Shown: piece by piece, positions 7,455 to 17,027 of the stretch
Layout: every line of letters starts with the position of its first letter
Numbering within the stretch: position 1 is the stretch's first letter
From: Flavobacterium sp. UGB4466
GTDB lineage: Bacteria > Bacteroidota > Bacteroidia > Flavobacteriales > Flavobacteriaceae
Reading direction: 5' to 3'
Length of the DNA stretch: 40,538 nt
NCBI RefSeq assembly: GCF_903469665.1
Contig: NZ_CAGKLC010000039.1
Location: forward strand, 1 to 40,538
Notes under the pieces: generated by a model
The model's database searches: none
What the model saw: only the letters and a program-made list of their open reading frames with translations
Told to the model about the DNA's origin: nothing
Program-made: the position numbers and the translations under genes

Positions 7455-8861
7455 CTAATAACCTGGGTTTTGTTTGATAGCCGGATCTGTATTTATCTCT
7501 GTTAGAGGAATTGGCATTAAGAGATTATGACTATCGATTGTAATCAATATTCCTTCACTTTTAAACCACTGATTCATTACCGTTATTGCCGTTCCTTTGC
7601 GAAGTAAGTCAAACCATCTATCTCCTTCTCCAACCAATTCAAGTTTTCGTTCCAAGTCAATAGCACTTCTCAGATCTACCTGATTTACAGAAGAAATATT
7701 TGCAAGCCCTGCCCGTGTTCTTATTAAATTTAAGTAAGTCTTTGCCAAAGTAATATTACCTTGTTCATTTTCTATTTCTGCCAACATTAAGATAATATCT
7801 GCATAACGAATCACAACTACATTACTTCCTCCATCCGCAGGAACTGTACTGCTTTTAGTAAGTTTTAAAGAAAAAGGAACTCCCGATGCTGTTATAGCAA
7901 CATACTTGCCTTTACGGTTATCTGCGGCTGTATACATACTATACAGATTTTTGGTCGGAAGGTTATGTCCCTTTGCTCCCGATATTGTTCCTGAAGGACT
8001 AAATATTTGCTGCATACTGCTTCCTTCACTATTCCCATTTATGCCGGAAGCAAATTGAACTGAAAATAATATTTCTTTATTTGTTTCCTTGTTAATATCA
8101 AAAACGTCTGCAATAGACACTAAATCATGAATATTAGAATCTTTAACTTTTAGCAGCCATATTTTAGCATTTTGCAAATCGTTCAAGGTCAAATAGACCT
8201 TTCCTAATAAAGCTTGTGCAGCTGTTTTAATTACCTTGCCCGCTTTATCAGCCTTTACAGGTAAAAGGGTTTCGGCTTCTGTAAGGTCTTTTATAATTTG
8301 ATCATATACAACCTTGGTCGAAGCTCTTCCCTGTCCTAAATAACTATTAGGATCTATCGTTTCCTGAGTGACTAATGGCACATCTCCATATAATCTTACC
8401 AAGTTGAAATACAAAAGCGCACGAATAAATTTCATTTCTCCTATCCGATTATCTCTGATAACAGCAACCTTAAAGGGGATCTTCTCAATTCTGTTTAATA
8501 CCACATTAGCGCGTTGAATTGTTTTATAAGAATCTCTCCAGGTTTCGCTTATCGAACCTACAATACTTGTGACACTAAAATTATCCAACTTGCCAAATGT
8601 GCCGTCATCATTTAATGGAACTTCATCATAAGTCGCGTCTGAAGGAATCTCACCCAATGCCACCATATTTAGTCCATAAAGTCCATTTAATTGTAATCCA
8701 TCATAAACACCATTAACGGCTTCTTCAATTTCGATTTCTGTACTATAAAATTTAGTAGCCACTTTTGACGTGATTGGATTTTGATATAAATCATCTGTGC
8801 AGGAAAACTGCGCCATCAGACAGAAAAAACCAATTATTTTTATTCTTTTCATAATAGCCAT
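7455..8861 (-). CDS. SusD/RagB-like outer-membrane nutrient-binding lipoprotein
   Basis: SusD-family lipoproteins form the lid of a SusC transporter and capture substrate at the cell surface. The 468-residue product has a type II signal peptide with lipobox Cys21 (AQFSC). The family pattern follows: an early NGVYDGLQ segment, the TPR-like helical core (RALLYFNLVRLYGDVPLV near residue 148), and the C-terminal ADIILMLAEIENEQG and LIRTRAG segments, then RWFDLLRKG. The start codon is two bases after the susC stop, so the pair is translationally linked. A second ATG three codons in (8852, MKRIKIIG) is an equally good start. The partner GDPD downstream suggests the ligand carries phosphodiester bonds, but SusD sequence alone does not show ligand type. 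Confidence 0.95.
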   Translation of the reverse strand: MAIMKRIKIIGFFCLMAQFSCTDDLYQNPITSKVATKFYSTEIEIEEAVNGVYDGLQLNGLYGLNMVALGEIPSDATYDEVPLNDDGTFGKLDNFSVTSIVGSISETWRDSYKTIQRANVVLNRIEKIPFKVAVIRDNRIGEMKFIRALLYFNLVRLYGDVPLVTQETIDPNSYLGQGRASTKVVYDQIIKDLTEAETLLPVKADKAGKVIKTAAQALLGKVYLTLNDLQNAKIWLLKVKDSNIHDLVSIADVFDINKETNKEILFSVQFASGINGNSEGSSMQQIFSPSGTISGAKGHNLPTKNLYSMYTAADNRKGKYVAITASGVPFSLKLTKSSTVPADGGSNVVVIRYADIILMLAEIENEQGNITLAKTYLNLIRTRAGLANISSVNQVDLRSAIDLERKLELVGEGDRWFDLLRKGTAITVMNQWFKSEGILITIDSHNLLMPIPLTEINTDPAIKQNPGY

Positions 8862-8863
8862 CT

Positions 8864-11800
8864 TTAAAAAGTTAAGTTAGTTCCAAAAATTACAGATTTT
8901 GTATTAGGATAGATGCGATTATCATTAAACCCCATTTCAAGAATATTAGCCGTTTCTGCTTCAGAATTGAAACCTCTGTATTTCGTAATATTTATCAGAT
9001 TATTACCCGAAAGGTAAATTCTTGCCCTTGTTAAACCAATCTTTTTTATGGCTGTCTTAGGCAGATTGTAAGCTATTTGTATATCTCGAAGTCTTATATA
9101 GTCCGCATTAGTAAAAGTAATGCTTGATCCTCTGGCAGCTTGTCTGTTTGACGAGAAATTTCCCGTATTGGGTTGCCCCAAAAAACCGTCCGGATTATTA
9201 ATAGGATGATATCTATTCTCAAAATAATAGGTATTGGGTATAGAAAACCCTTCACCTGCTTCCATAAACACGGCCAATTCTTTAGCGAATTTTTTTCTGC
9301 CCTGAATTCCGTTTATAGAGAAGCTTAATTCAAAATCTTTATAAGTAAAGGAAGAATTAAAACCATAGGCAATCTTAGGAGCATAACTTCCAAAGCCTTT
9401 TTTATCTTTCTCATTAATAATTCCATCCTTGTTAATATCTTCCATAATATAGTCTCCCGTTAGGGTGCCAGGCATATGGGGTGTTGTCGCAATTTGCTCA
9501 TTTGTTTTATAAATTCCCAAAATATTATATCCATAAAGTTCTGCAATTGGACCTCCGACCTTTGTTCTGTAAGATCCTTGATAACCTGTTATTATTTCAT
9601 TCTGGTTATTTCCCAGTTTTAACACTTCACTTTTATTGGTTGAAATATTTCCTCCGAAATTCCATTTTACTTGCCCCAGATTGATCCCGTTTCCTTCAAA
9701 TGAAATTTCAAAACCCGAATTTTTTAATTCTCCCGTATTTTGAGTAGAAGTTGTAAATCCAGATTGTTGCGGTACGGGCACATTTAGAAGCAAATCACTT
9801 GTAATCGACGAATAAAAATCAGCTGTGAAATTAAATTTTCTATAGATAGTTAAATCCAATCCTAAATTGGTTGACGTTCTGGTTTCCCATGATAAATTCG
9901 GATTAGGGGAACTGGTGGTTGCAAATCCGGGATTTAATTCATTTCCATATACATAATTTTGAGGATTTACTAACGGAATAGATCCATAAGAACCAATTTG
10001 ATTATTTCCCGTTTTACCCCAACTGGCACGTATTTTAGCAAAAGTAAAAATCGTCGTTTCAGGAAAAAAGGCTTCTTTACTTACTATCCAGCCTCCGGCT
10101 ACAGAAGGGAAAAGTCCCCATTTTGAATTAGAACCAAAACGAGAGGAACCATCACGCCTCAAAGTCCCTGTGAGTTGATACTTTTCTTTATAAAAATACT
10201 GAGCACGGCCAAGGTAGGAGATCAATACCCATGTATCTTTTGAACTGGTCACCTTAAAGGCGCTGGCTCCCGCAATATTTGGAAGATTATCATCCGGTAT
10301 TCCTGTACCTACAATATCTGATGAATTTCCTTCTTCTCTTTGGTACGTATATCCTGCCAATAGCTCAATTTGATGCTTTCCAAAATTTTTAGTATAGTTT
10401 AATGTATTCTCGGTAATAATATTTTTTGCAGTTGAATTCGTCTCAGAAGCTACAGCTGCCTTGGGAGCGGGCATTCTATAATAACCTACTGAAGACGGAC
10501 TGTAGAATTGGTTTAAAATATTTCTATAGTCTCCACCAAACAATGTTTTAAATTGCAGCCCATCACTAATATCATAGGTAACAAAAGCATTTCCAAACAG
10601 CCTGAAATACCTCTCTACATTTGAATTTAGTTTCATGACCGCAACCGGATTTTCTGCCAAAGCCCCATCTTGAGGAGCATTTGCAGCAAGTTGATTGCCA
10701 ATAGCTAAAGAACCATCTTTATTATAAGGACTAAAAAATGGATAGGAAATAAGAAGCGAGAGAACAGGATTGGTATTAAATCCATCATCCTGATTGTACT
10801 TATTCTGAACCGAATAAGAAGGGTTCAAGCTAATACCAAATTTAAATTTATCTGATAATTCCGTATTAAACCGAATTGAAGAGGTATAACGTTTATAATC
10901 TGTTTCGATAACAATTCCTGGTTGTTCGAAATAATTTCCGGAAATGTAATAATTTGATTTTTCATTTCCTCCCGAAACTCCAAGTGAATAATTCGTTATC
11001 GGCGCATCTCTAAAAACTTCATCCATCCAACTGGTATTCGCTAACCCTTCTAATCCGGGGTTTTTCAGGTAATTAAGTCTAAGCTCACGCTTACCTGCGC
11101 CTTTTGCTATTCTTGTAGCTTCATCGTCATTTTCACTTCGACTGTCAGGTTTTTTAGACACATACCCCCAATCTCTGGCTTCATTGAAAAATTGAGCCGC
11201 TTGATTTGCGTTTACTATTTCTACTCCGGAAGCCTGTCTTTGGATACCGGTATAATAATCAAATGATATTATTGGAGCTCCTTTTTTTCCTTTTTTTGTA
11301 GAAACCAGAATGACTCCATTAGCCCCTCTTGATCCATAAATAGCAGCAGAAGCGGCATCCTTTAAAACATTTATAGATTCGATATCATAGGAATTTATGG
11401 CGTTTAATGTTGCTCCCTCAGAAAGAGGAACACCATCTACAACAATAAGAGGATTAGAGCCTGCGGTTAATGTACCTGTACCGCGAATAATTATCTTTGA
11501 AGAGGATCCCGGTTGCCCTGATGTTTCATTAACTTGAACTCCTGCCATTTTTCCACTCAATTGTTGTACAAAATTGGCTCCGGCAACCTTATTAAGTTCT
11601 TCTGCTTTAATCTGAACAGAAGACCCCATTACCTTCGTTTTTGACTGTTTCCCATAGCCAATAACTATTACTTCATCAAGAACTTTAGAATCTTCCTGCA
11701 GTATAATACTAACCATACTTTTATCAGATACTGTAATTGATGTAGTAATGTAACTTATATAGGAAATCTCCAGTTTATCTCCTAATGAAGCTTCTATATC

Positions 11801-12238
11801 AAATTTACCTTCGGAATCAGAAATAGTAGCTTTATTGGTTTCCCTATTTTTAATTGTTGCTCCGGCAATAAAAAGCCCTTTATTATCTGTAATTATTCCT
11901 GTAATTTTTTCAATTTTTGTAGCTGTAGGGATAAATCTATTTTGCTTTCTTATTCTAATAATTTTATCCTTAATCTCATACTGAACCTCCTGTCCTACAA
12001 TAATTTGTTTTACAATCTCATCAATAGATTGATTTGTTGCATTGATCGAAATTATCTTTCTTGTATCAAAGTCTCCCGATTCAAAAACAAAAGAGTATCC
12101 ACTTTTTTCCTTCAGGGTTTCTATTGCTTTTCCAACACTTACATCATTGTAATTCAGAGTCATAACTTGTGCATATCCCGTTAGATTTAGGAAATACAAT
12201 ATCATGGTCAACAAAGTGACCTTTATTTTTTCATTCAT
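8864..12238 (-). CDS. SusC/RagA-family TonB-dependent transporter with STN domain
   Basis: This outer-membrane beta-barrel imports a substrate delivered by SusD, using TonB energy. The 1124 residues show in order a signal peptide (cleavage after GYAQ, residue 24), an STN domain (about 28-95, LNYNDVSVGKAIETLKEKSG), a carboxypeptidase-D-like domain (about 112-185, ITGIITDNKGLFIAGATI), a plug domain (about 205-315, with IIIRGTGTLTAGSNPLIVVDG and AAIYGSRGANGVILVSTKKG), and the long barrel with SusC-typical TNLGLDLTIYRKFNFTADFY. STN domains normally signal to a FecR anti-sigma factor and ECF sigma factor, but neither gene lies in this window. It heads a susC-susD-GDPD unit. I found no TAnnTTTG box in the 409 bases upstream, which fits use of an alternative sigma factor. 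Confidence 0.96.
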   Translation of the reverse strand: MNEKIKVTLLTMILYFLNLTGYAQVMTLNYNDVSVGKAIETLKEKSGYSFVFESGDFDTRKIISINATNQSIDEIVKQIIVGQEVQYEIKDKIIRIRKQNRFIPTATKIEKITGIITDNKGLFIAGATIKNRETNKATISDSEGKFDIEASLGDKLEISYISYITTSITVSDKSMVSIILQEDSKVLDEVIVIGYGKQSKTKVMGSSVQIKAEELNKVAGANFVQQLSGKMAGVQVNETSGQPGSSSKIIIRGTGTLTAGSNPLIVVDGVPLSEGATLNAINSYDIESINVLKDAASAAIYGSRGANGVILVSTKKGKKGAPIISFDYYTGIQRQASGVEIVNANQAAQFFNEARDWGYVSKKPDSRSENDDEATRIAKGAGKRELRLNYLKNPGLEGLANTSWMDEVFRDAPITNYSLGVSGGNEKSNYYISGNYFEQPGIVIETDYKRYTSSIRFNTELSDKFKFGISLNPSYSVQNKYNQDDGFNTNPVLSLLISYPFFSPYNKDGSLAIGNQLAANAPQDGALAENPVAVMKLNSNVERYFRLFGNAFVTYDISDGLQFKTLFGGDYRNILNQFYSPSSVGYYRMPAPKAAVASETNSTAKNIITENTLNYTKNFGKHQIELLAGYTYQREEGNSSDIVGTGIPDDNLPNIAGASAFKVTSSKDTWVLISYLGRAQYFYKEKYQLTGTLRRDGSSRFGSNSKWGLFPSVAGGWIVSKEAFFPETTIFTFAKIRASWGKTGNNQIGSYGSIPLVNPQNYVYGNELNPGFATTSSPNPNLSWETRTSTNLGLDLTIYRKFNFTADFYSSITSDLLLNVPVPQQSGFTTSTQNTGELKNSGFEISFEGNGINLGQVKWNFGGNISTNKSEVLKLGNNQNEIITGYQGSYRTKVGGPIAELYGYNILGIYKTNEQIATTPHMPGTLTGDYIMEDINKDGIINEKDKKGFGSYAPKIAYGFNSSFTYKDFELSFSINGIQGRKKFAKELAVFMEAGEGFSIPNTYYFENRYHPINNPDGFLGQPNTGNFSSNRQAARGSSITFTNADYIRLRDIQIAYNLPKTAIKKIGLTRARIYLSGNNLINITKYRGFNSEAETANILEMGFNDNRIYPNTKSVIFGTNLTF

Positions 12239-12647
12239 AAAATTGGTTTTTATTTATTTTTTTGGATAACTAATTCCTTAAGAAGAGACAATTTTTATCT
12301 TTATACCCTGTTTCAGAACTTCTTGGCTAGACAGTTAAAAACATAGAACCGGAAAACATGGTTATTTTTCGATTTTTTGAACTTTTTAAAATACTGTTAC
12401 TTTTTTTCTCCATATTTTTTGTTTTTAAAATATCCTTTTATTTATTGTTAATTCAAATCACATCCTTTTACATATCTCATTTGTAACTTGTTTTATTACT
12501 ACCACAGATTTACTTGATGAAACGGTTTTTTCTAATATTAGCTGTTAAATAATTAATTTTAAAACACCTAATTCTTTAAAAGTTGCTGCCTTAAATTTCT
12601 ATTATAGTAAAACAAGCGGTTAAGAAATATGAAAGTATTTTTACTGA
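12239..12647. other. Spacer upstream of susC, no gene
   Basis: This 409-base spacer is AT-rich with T tracts and no open frame worth calling. The susC promoter should be here, but no TAnnTTTG box is visible on the minus strand. The word ATCCTTTTA occurs twice (about 12432 and 12464). I see no clear terminator for the gene ending at 12648, so read-through from the upstream trio is possible. Confidence 0.5.
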
Positions 12648-13727
12648 TTAGTTGTCGAGTAGTTTATAAGAATAAGTATTATCCTTTGTCGTTATTTTTA
12701 AAAACATTACATCGCTATCCGATCTAATATTGCTATGGTTTATTGTAATTTTGTTATAGCCTAAATTTAGATTTTTGGCTTCAGAATACAATTCCTTACC
12801 TTGCAGATTAAAAATTTGAATTTGAATTTCACGATTACTATTTGAATTGATATCGATATTAAAATAGTCTTTTGATGGGTTTGGATAAACTTTAAATTCA
12901 AAATCATTGTTTGTTTCTAGACCCTCTGTTTTTGCTTTTTCTAATTCATTATTCTTATCTTCAGGAGTGGATGCAACTTCTCTTTTTTTCTGTGTCTTAT
13001 TTTCTTCTTTTGGATATGAAAAATGAGTTTGTACATGATCTTTAAGTTCTGAATAATTAAATTCATGTATCTTAACTATCCCCGGTATTTTAAATTTTGT
13101 ACTATTAGCATTAGAACCTACGCGAATTTTAGCGGTAGAAGTCCTCTTTAAAAATTCATTCATTGGAGAATTAGCATCATTGAACTTGTAATCCAAACCA
13201 AAGTAAGTTGCTGACAAATACTGAGTGTTAATTGGAATTGTAGTTTGCTTTATTTGCACTTCAATCCACATAAAGCGGGCTGTAAAAAAGTATCGAACTG
13301 TCCAGACTGCATCAACAGGAGTCTGGTCTTTTAAAGTAAATAACGGATCAAATAAAAGATAATCGTAATATGTACCATTTTCATGATATCTTCTAAGCAT
13401 CACGGTTTGATTTTGATAGAAGACTTCTAAAAATCGCCCTTTACTGCTTTCAAAACTTAATAATTGATCTCCATTCTTTGGAGCTTCAAAATCACATATA
13501 ATCACCAGACCATCTTTACTTTGTGATAAATTATCCATTTGATTCGCTATAAGAACCTGCGAATTATGATCTGCTTCTGATTTGCTTGTAAATACATTAT
13601 TCCCATAAGGTGCAAAGTAGGAATAAGGCCCTGCTTGAGAAAATGACACATTAAAATTTAGCAGCAATAGCAGTGGTAAAAGTTTTAGTTGTCCTATCGA
13701 AAAAGTACAAAAAGAAATATTTTTCAT
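12648..13727 (-). CDS. Secreted protein with type IX secretion C-terminal sorting domain
   Basis: The 359-residue product has an N-terminal signal peptide (hydrophobic run LKLLPLLLLLNFNVSF, cleavage after SFSQ) and a C-terminal type A sorting domain of the type IX secretion system: VYPNPSKDYFNI near residue 279, then QIQIFNLQGKELY and a terminal TYSYKLLDN. It should therefore cross the outer membrane and stay surface-attached or be released. The region at about 30-235 is beta-rich (GDQLLSFESSKGRFLEVFY, WTVRYFFTARFMWIEVQI) and could be a concanavalin-like sandwich. I recognise no family and no catalytic motif. A charged Lys/Glu-rich linker (about 236-275) joins the two parts. It follows the large GDPD gene by 22 bases, so the two are probably made together and may act on the same polymer. 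Confidence 0.85.
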   Translation of the reverse strand: MKNISFCTFSIGQLKLLPLLLLLNFNVSFSQAGPYSYFAPYGNNVFTSKSEADHNSQVLIANQMDNLSQSKDGLVIICDFEAPKNGDQLLSFESSKGRFLEVFYQNQTVMLRRYHENGTYYDYLLFDPLFTLKDQTPVDAVWTVRYFFTARFMWIEVQIKQTTIPINTQYLSATYFGLDYKFNDANSPMNEFLKRTSTAKIRVGSNANSTKFKIPGIVKIHEFNYSELKDHVQTHFSYPKEENKTQKKREVASTPEDKNNELEKAKTEGLETNNDFEFKVYPNPSKDYFNIDINSNSNREIQIQIFNLQGKELYSEAKNLNLGYNKITINHSNIRSDSDVMFLKITTKDNTYSYKLLDN

Positions 13728-13749
13728 AACGGTATAAATTTACATGTAA

Positions 13750-15432
13750 TCAAAAATTGGATTGTACTTGGGACCAGATATCAGGTCTGTCAGTTGTGAG
13801 AACGGATATATTAAAGTAAGGAATACTATTTAAAAAATAATGATCTCCTCTAACGTCAATACGCATATCTTTAATATTCCATTGTGCCCATCTGTCTACG
13901 TTCCCTTTAGGTCCCATAGCCTCTTCAGAATAAATTCCTGGTCTTAATCCAGTTATTTTATACGTATATTCAAATAAGTTTCCATATAATTTACCTCCTC
14001 TACTAAAAGAGTTAATAGTACTTTCGCTCTCACTTTTAAAGTTGGTTTCAAAAGCCATAATTTTATTGCCGGCAGTACTATACCAAGTATCAATAAATTG
14101 AGCTTTAGACTGAATATCGCCACCAGGTTGTAAAACAGGAAAATATAGGATTTTGGAAAGCAAATTTTTGTCGAAATCGGCTGGCATACCATTTACAATA
14201 TCTTCATAGGTATAGGTTACTTTGAATGCTACATATTTTAAGGCATTTTTAGTGTTCGCTACTTCAATACATTTTCTCAATATTAACATATAATCCTCTT
14301 TTTGCATTCTGTCTGCGTTTGTTGGATTCAGTAGCGGATCGTAATCGCACCTTGCTATGCACTCCTTGGTATACATCTGATTTCGGGATTTGGCAGATTT
14401 AATATCAATGGTTAATATTGTTTTGTTTGCAATCATTTCATCTAACAGATCAGAAAAAGTTATAAAATTATTATCACTTACGGTCCCATTGCGTTTTCTT
14501 AACTTTAATGTTTTCAATTCATTCAGGGTTTTATCATAAATATAATCTGTATCTGGTCCGGAATAGTTTGTAAGACGGGGCAAGTAATAGTCGTGACTTA
14601 CAACTATTAAATTATCTTTCGTCCGTGTAATATCCGATTCTATAACTTTTGTGTACTTCAAGGCGGCTTTTATTGCTTCAGGAGTATTTTCAGGAGGGCC
14701 ATTACCTAAGTCGTATCCCCAATACCCTCTGTGTGCAGCAAATACTAAATTAGATCCGTGCTCTAAATTTGGAGATTTAATTTTGCTCCAAATAGTACAA
14801 ATAGGATCACCGGAATTATCTAAATTATAGCAAAAGTGATTTGAATCAAATTGTAGATTTCCTCCTGCCGAACCAATAACACCTATTCCCGGTACTTTGA
14901 TCCTGGAGAAGGTTGCATTTGTGGTAAATACAAAAATATTTACTTTAATATTAGTCGATAAAAAATTATAAACGGATGTTTTTTGAGATTTATCATAACG
15001 AGATTTATCAATTGCCCATAAAGCCCTTTTGATATCGGCAGTCTCCCAGGTATCAGGGTAATTGGACAGCCAGGCGGCATCACTGGAAGTCATTGAATTC
15101 TTTGTTTGCGTAAATGAAGTCCCTGCAAAATTATTTGTGGTAGCAGTAGTAGACAGTTTATAAATTAAAGTACCTTTTTTAAAAGGCCTGCTTTCATCAT
15201 ACGTCCAAACTTCTATTTGAATGTTACCGTTACCCAATACCTCTCCAATTATTCCTCCCGATAAATCCGCATCCGGACTAAAAATATTTAGTAAACTTAT
15301 TTCGGCTGTAGTGTTTAAAGCTACTTTTTCCTGTCCTAATACCGTAGTAATAGATAGAAAAAACAATAATTGACTCAAAAAAAACAAGCCTTTCTGGTTG
15401 ATTTTTTTGAAGTAAAGATTTATACTCTTCAT
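13750..15432 (-). CDS. Large secreted GDPD-family phosphodiesterase with N-terminal extra domain
   Basis: The 560-residue product has a signal peptide (residues 1-34, cleavage after VLGQ). An unrecognised, probably beta-rich region follows at about 35-220. A glycerophosphodiester phosphodiesterase domain runs from about 228 to the end. The GDPD active site is recognisable: His234-Arg235 in FAAHRGYWGY, Glu248-Asn249-Thr250 in PPENTPEA, Glu265 and Asp267 in VIESDIT, and His280-Asp281 in VVSHDYY. The domain is larger than average, with an insertion containing CIARCDYDPLL (about 365-375). No type IX sorting tail is visible at the C-terminus, so it is likely periplasmic or secreted by another signal. 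It lies between the S74-like gene (13-base gap) and the type IX cargo gene (22-base gap), forming a three-gene unit. Confidence 0.88.
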   Translation of the reverse strand: MKSINLYFKKINQKGLFFLSQLLFFLSITTVLGQEKVALNTTAEISLLNIFSPDADLSGGIIGEVLGNGNIQIEVWTYDESRPFKKGTLIYKLSTTATTNNFAGTSFTQTKNSMTSSDAAWLSNYPDTWETADIKRALWAIDKSRYDKSQKTSVYNFLSTNIKVNIFVFTTNATFSRIKVPGIGVIGSAGGNLQFDSNHFCYNLDNSGDPICTIWSKIKSPNLEHGSNLVFAAHRGYWGYDLGNGPPENTPEAIKAALKYTKVIESDITRTKDNLIVVSHDYYLPRLTNYSGPDTDYIYDKTLNELKTLKLRKRNGTVSDNNFITFSDLLDEMIANKTILTIDIKSAKSRNQMYTKECIARCDYDPLLNPTNADRMQKEDYMLILRKCIEVANTKNALKYVAFKVTYTYEDIVNGMPADFDKNLLSKILYFPVLQPGGDIQSKAQFIDTWYSTAGNKIMAFETNFKSESESTINSFSRGGKLYGNLFEYTYKITGLRPGIYSEEAMGPKGNVDRWAQWNIKDMRIDVRGDHYFLNSIPYFNISVLTTDRPDIWSQVQSNF

Positions 15433-15445
15433 TGTTTCAGGTTTT

Positions 15446-16552
15446 TTAATGACGCTTGATCTCTAGATTTCGGATAGAATTTTTCAATCCCTGATAGTCC
15501 TCTTTAATCTTATCCAATTCCTTTTGTTGGTTTATTGTATAAAGCATAAGTTCTTCTATTTTCTCCAAAAGCCTTACATTCATCTCATGCAAATTGTAGC
15601 CATTTTCAGATATTGACTTTTGAGAAGGTATGTTAGGCAAATGTTTATTTACTGAAATAAATTCATCGATTTCTTTTAGTGTTTTTAATTTGTAAGTATC
15701 GTTAAAAACATAATCTGCCCATGTTGCTTTAGGACCAATTCCGTAATCTTCAGTCAATATGCCCTTATGAACAAATAAATCATAAGAACTTCTCTTTGAA
15801 GTATTAATTTCGCTTGGCTGTACACCACCAATATATACATTGTCACTAGTGTCCAAATACATGTTTGAACCTGTTCCATTTGTTCCAATAAATAGACCAT
15901 GATTTGAACCGGTACCAATCCATCCGTCAGTCTTAGTCTTATTGTTAGCTAATTTAACCTGAATGCCATTATAATCACTAGCTATTGTACCATTTGCATG
16001 AACTTTGAATTGAGGAGAATCAATGCCTATTCCAATATTTTCGCCGGGAAAAAGAACAGTATCGTTACTATCACCAATGTATACCTTGTTTCCTAAATCT
16101 GATGAAATATTCAAACCATTTTCGTCTCCATAACTAATAAGTTGTGTTTTGTAATCATCCACCAGCACCTTAAAATTGTCATGTTGACCATTTGGGTTAG
16201 TACTGGCAACCGTTAAGTTTCCCTGAGAGTAAATATCTCCTTTTACCCATAAATTGGCCTTGTTATAAGCGCTCCAGGTTAATGACATTCCCATATACTC
16301 GGTAGATTGATCATTATCATGCCACCATCTAAAACCTTCTACACCTTTTAGACCACTACTAGGGCCATTGTTGTCTTTATCTACCAGTAAATCAAATATC
16401 GATGCGGCATAATAATACGGATATGTATCACTAGAATAAGGTAATGGAATAAAAGTTTGAGCAAAACCGGAACCTGTAAAAAATAAAAAGGTAAATAAAT
16501 TAAAAAAATAATCTTTCCTTTTTAATTGATTTTGAAATTTAGTTGTTTTCAT
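15446..16552 (-). CDS. Exported S74-tail-like structural protein
   Basis: From the ATG at 16552 the product is 368 residues with a signal peptide (MKTTKFQNQ... to GSGFAQ). The body is repetitive and beta-rich, with GIGIDSPQFKVHANG and several short NVYIG-type strands, as in tail-fibre-like proteins. The C-terminal 110 residues match a type common in Bacteroidota exported proteins: ADYVFNDTYKLKTLKEID, NKHLPNIPS, MNVRLLEKIEELMLYTI, then a coiled coil to the end. This tail resembles the peptidase S74 intramolecular chaperone region without an obvious catalytic dyad. The longer frame to 16636 would start at TTG inside a TATATTTG promoter box, so I reject it. It is first of the trio with the large GDPD. 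Its function is unknown, possibly a surface adhesin. Confidence 0.8.
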   Translation of the reverse strand: MKTTKFQNQLKRKDYFFNLFTFLFFTGSGFAQTFIPLPYSSDTYPYYYAASIFDLLVDKDNNGPSSGLKGVEGFRWWHDNDQSTEYMGMSLTWSAYNKANLWVKGDIYSQGNLTVASTNPNGQHDNFKVLVDDYKTQLISYGDENGLNISSDLGNKVYIGDSNDTVLFPGENIGIGIDSPQFKVHANGTIASDYNGIQVKLANNKTKTDGWIGTGSNHGLFIGTNGTGSNMYLDTSDNVYIGGVQPSEINTSKRSSYDLFVHKGILTEDYGIGPKATWADYVFNDTYKLKTLKEIDEFISVNKHLPNIPSQKSISENGYNLHEMNVRLLEKIEELMLYTINQQKELDKIKEDYQGLKNSIRNLEIKRH

Positions 16553-16633
16553 AAATACTTGATTTTTGTCATTAATAATAACTCGTTGAGTAAAATTGAA
16601 TCCGTTGATTTTTAATATAATTTGTAGGTCTGT

Positions 16634-16641
16634 CAAATATA
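16634..16641 (-). promoter_or_regulatory. Promoter -7 box for the S74-like/GDPD/type IX trio
   Basis: TATATTTG on the minus strand fits TAnnTTTG. It predicts a start of transcription near 16629 and a leader of about 77 bases to the ATG at 16552. No -33 TTG is found at the usual distance. It overlaps the TTG that would open the longer reading frame. Confidence 0.45.
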
Positions 16642-17027
16642 TTTATTGAGTTAGTCTCTTAGTTGCTGTTAATTTTAAACCTGTAATTATTTGAATCTCC
16701 TAGTTCTTGACGTTGTATTTTTGTACCTGATTAAAAATCGACCCACAAAAAACAGAATTATGTTATTGTAAGTACATAACTCAAAAAACCATTTAAGTCA
16801 GCACTAGTAAACAAAAAATGAAATACGGCATAATCTACTCAGTGAAAACACTTAACACACTATTAAAGAGCAAAATCAATAGAAAAATTAAGTTCCTTAT
16901 CATTTGGTAAATTTCATTTCATTTTACATAAATTTAACCCGATTTTACTTATACAAGGTGTGTTAATTAATAAGTGGTATATAATTAGTTATATGTGGTC
17001 AATTGATGTGACAAGTGTTTTTTTATA

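Noticed and set aside
13953..14192. 79-codon minus-strand frame inside the large GDPD gene
   Set aside because: It is a different frame of the same strand within a well supported gene and shows no motif.
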